Shown here: piece after piece, positions 63,892-64,000 of the stretch
How the letters are laid out: each line of letters begins with the position of its first letter
Position numbering within the stretch: the first letter of the stretch is position 1
From: Ascidia mentula
Taxonomy: Eukaryota > Chordata > Ascidiacea > Phlebobranchia > Ascidiidae
Assembly: GCA_947561715.1 (NCBI GenBank)
Contig: OX387198.1
Span: 18,401,891-18,465,890 of the forward strand
Direction of reading: 5' to 3'
Length of the DNA: 64,000 nucleotides
The notes under the pieces: generated by a model
What the model was told of the DNA's origin: nothing
Database searches by the model: none
The model's input: only the letters and a program-made list of their open reading frames with translations
Translations under genes and position numbers: made by a program

Positions 63892-64000
63892 CTGAAATGA
63901 GAGAATATTGAAAGAACACCAGGTCACAAGGAATCTCCGATCTAGTAAGAACCATACGTTTCCTACGACCTACTGTACCACGTACACATGAGTAGGCAGG
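63892..64000. other. Presumed intron of the minus-strand polyglutamine gene
   Basis: Begins with the acceptor pyrimidine tract of the exon at 63891 (minus strand). Nothing else is supported. Confidence 0.4.

Overview
This is animal (eukaryotic) nuclear DNA. Genes are split by short introns with GT/AG borders, mostly about 40-120 bases. The recognisable proteins are metazoan: an hnRNP L-like RRM protein, CaRF-like/MULE and P-element/THAP9-like transposases, a Penelope-like reverse transcriptase and a Ty3/gypsy element. The sequence is AT-rich. A marine invertebrate is my best guess, but nothing in the window fixes the phylum. No bacterial-style operons, rRNA, tRNA or CRISPR arrays were seen.

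Layout. 1-2.35 kb: five minus-strand exons of an hnRNP L-like gene that lacks RRM1 between its first two exons. 2.4-3.3 kb: two microsatellites and a 248-bp MITE. 3,339-8,626: a complete Ty3/gypsy LTR element with 5-bp target duplication, nearly identical LTRs, and broken pol. 9.9-13.9 kb: a multi-exon CaRF-like/MULE gene with a recognisable DDE triad and one frameshift near its 3' end. A hairpin of 55-bp arms carrying a hammerhead-like motif lies in one intron. 13.9-16.6 kb: an 11-exon P-element/THAP9-like transposase relic on the same strand. 16.8-17.7 kb: a convergent unassigned gene.

18.0-52.0 kb, more than half the window, is repeat: one inverted, diverged copy; five direct units alternating about 2,091 and 1,522 bp (higher-order period about 3,613 bp); then thirteen nearly identical 1,892/1,833-bp units. 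The two arrays share blocks of sequence and look like diverged subfamilies of one repeat.

52-64 kb is a mobile-element graveyard: a second copy of the MITE family seen at 2.9 kb, two copies of a hAT-like element (one inserted in the Penelope-like RT), a 357-bp inverted-repeat structure just upstream of that RT, another hAT-type MITE with 8-bp target duplication, a 150-bp palindromic MITE, a stray fragment of the array repeat, and at the right edge a minus-strand polyglutamine exon of a gene that continues beyond the window.

The genes do not form a pathway. The window records successive transposon insertions around a large, recently homogenised tandem array. The items most worth following up are the two-subfamily satellite array with its head-to-head inverted copy, the adjacent MULE-type and P-type transposase genes, and the recurring hammerhead-like motif.
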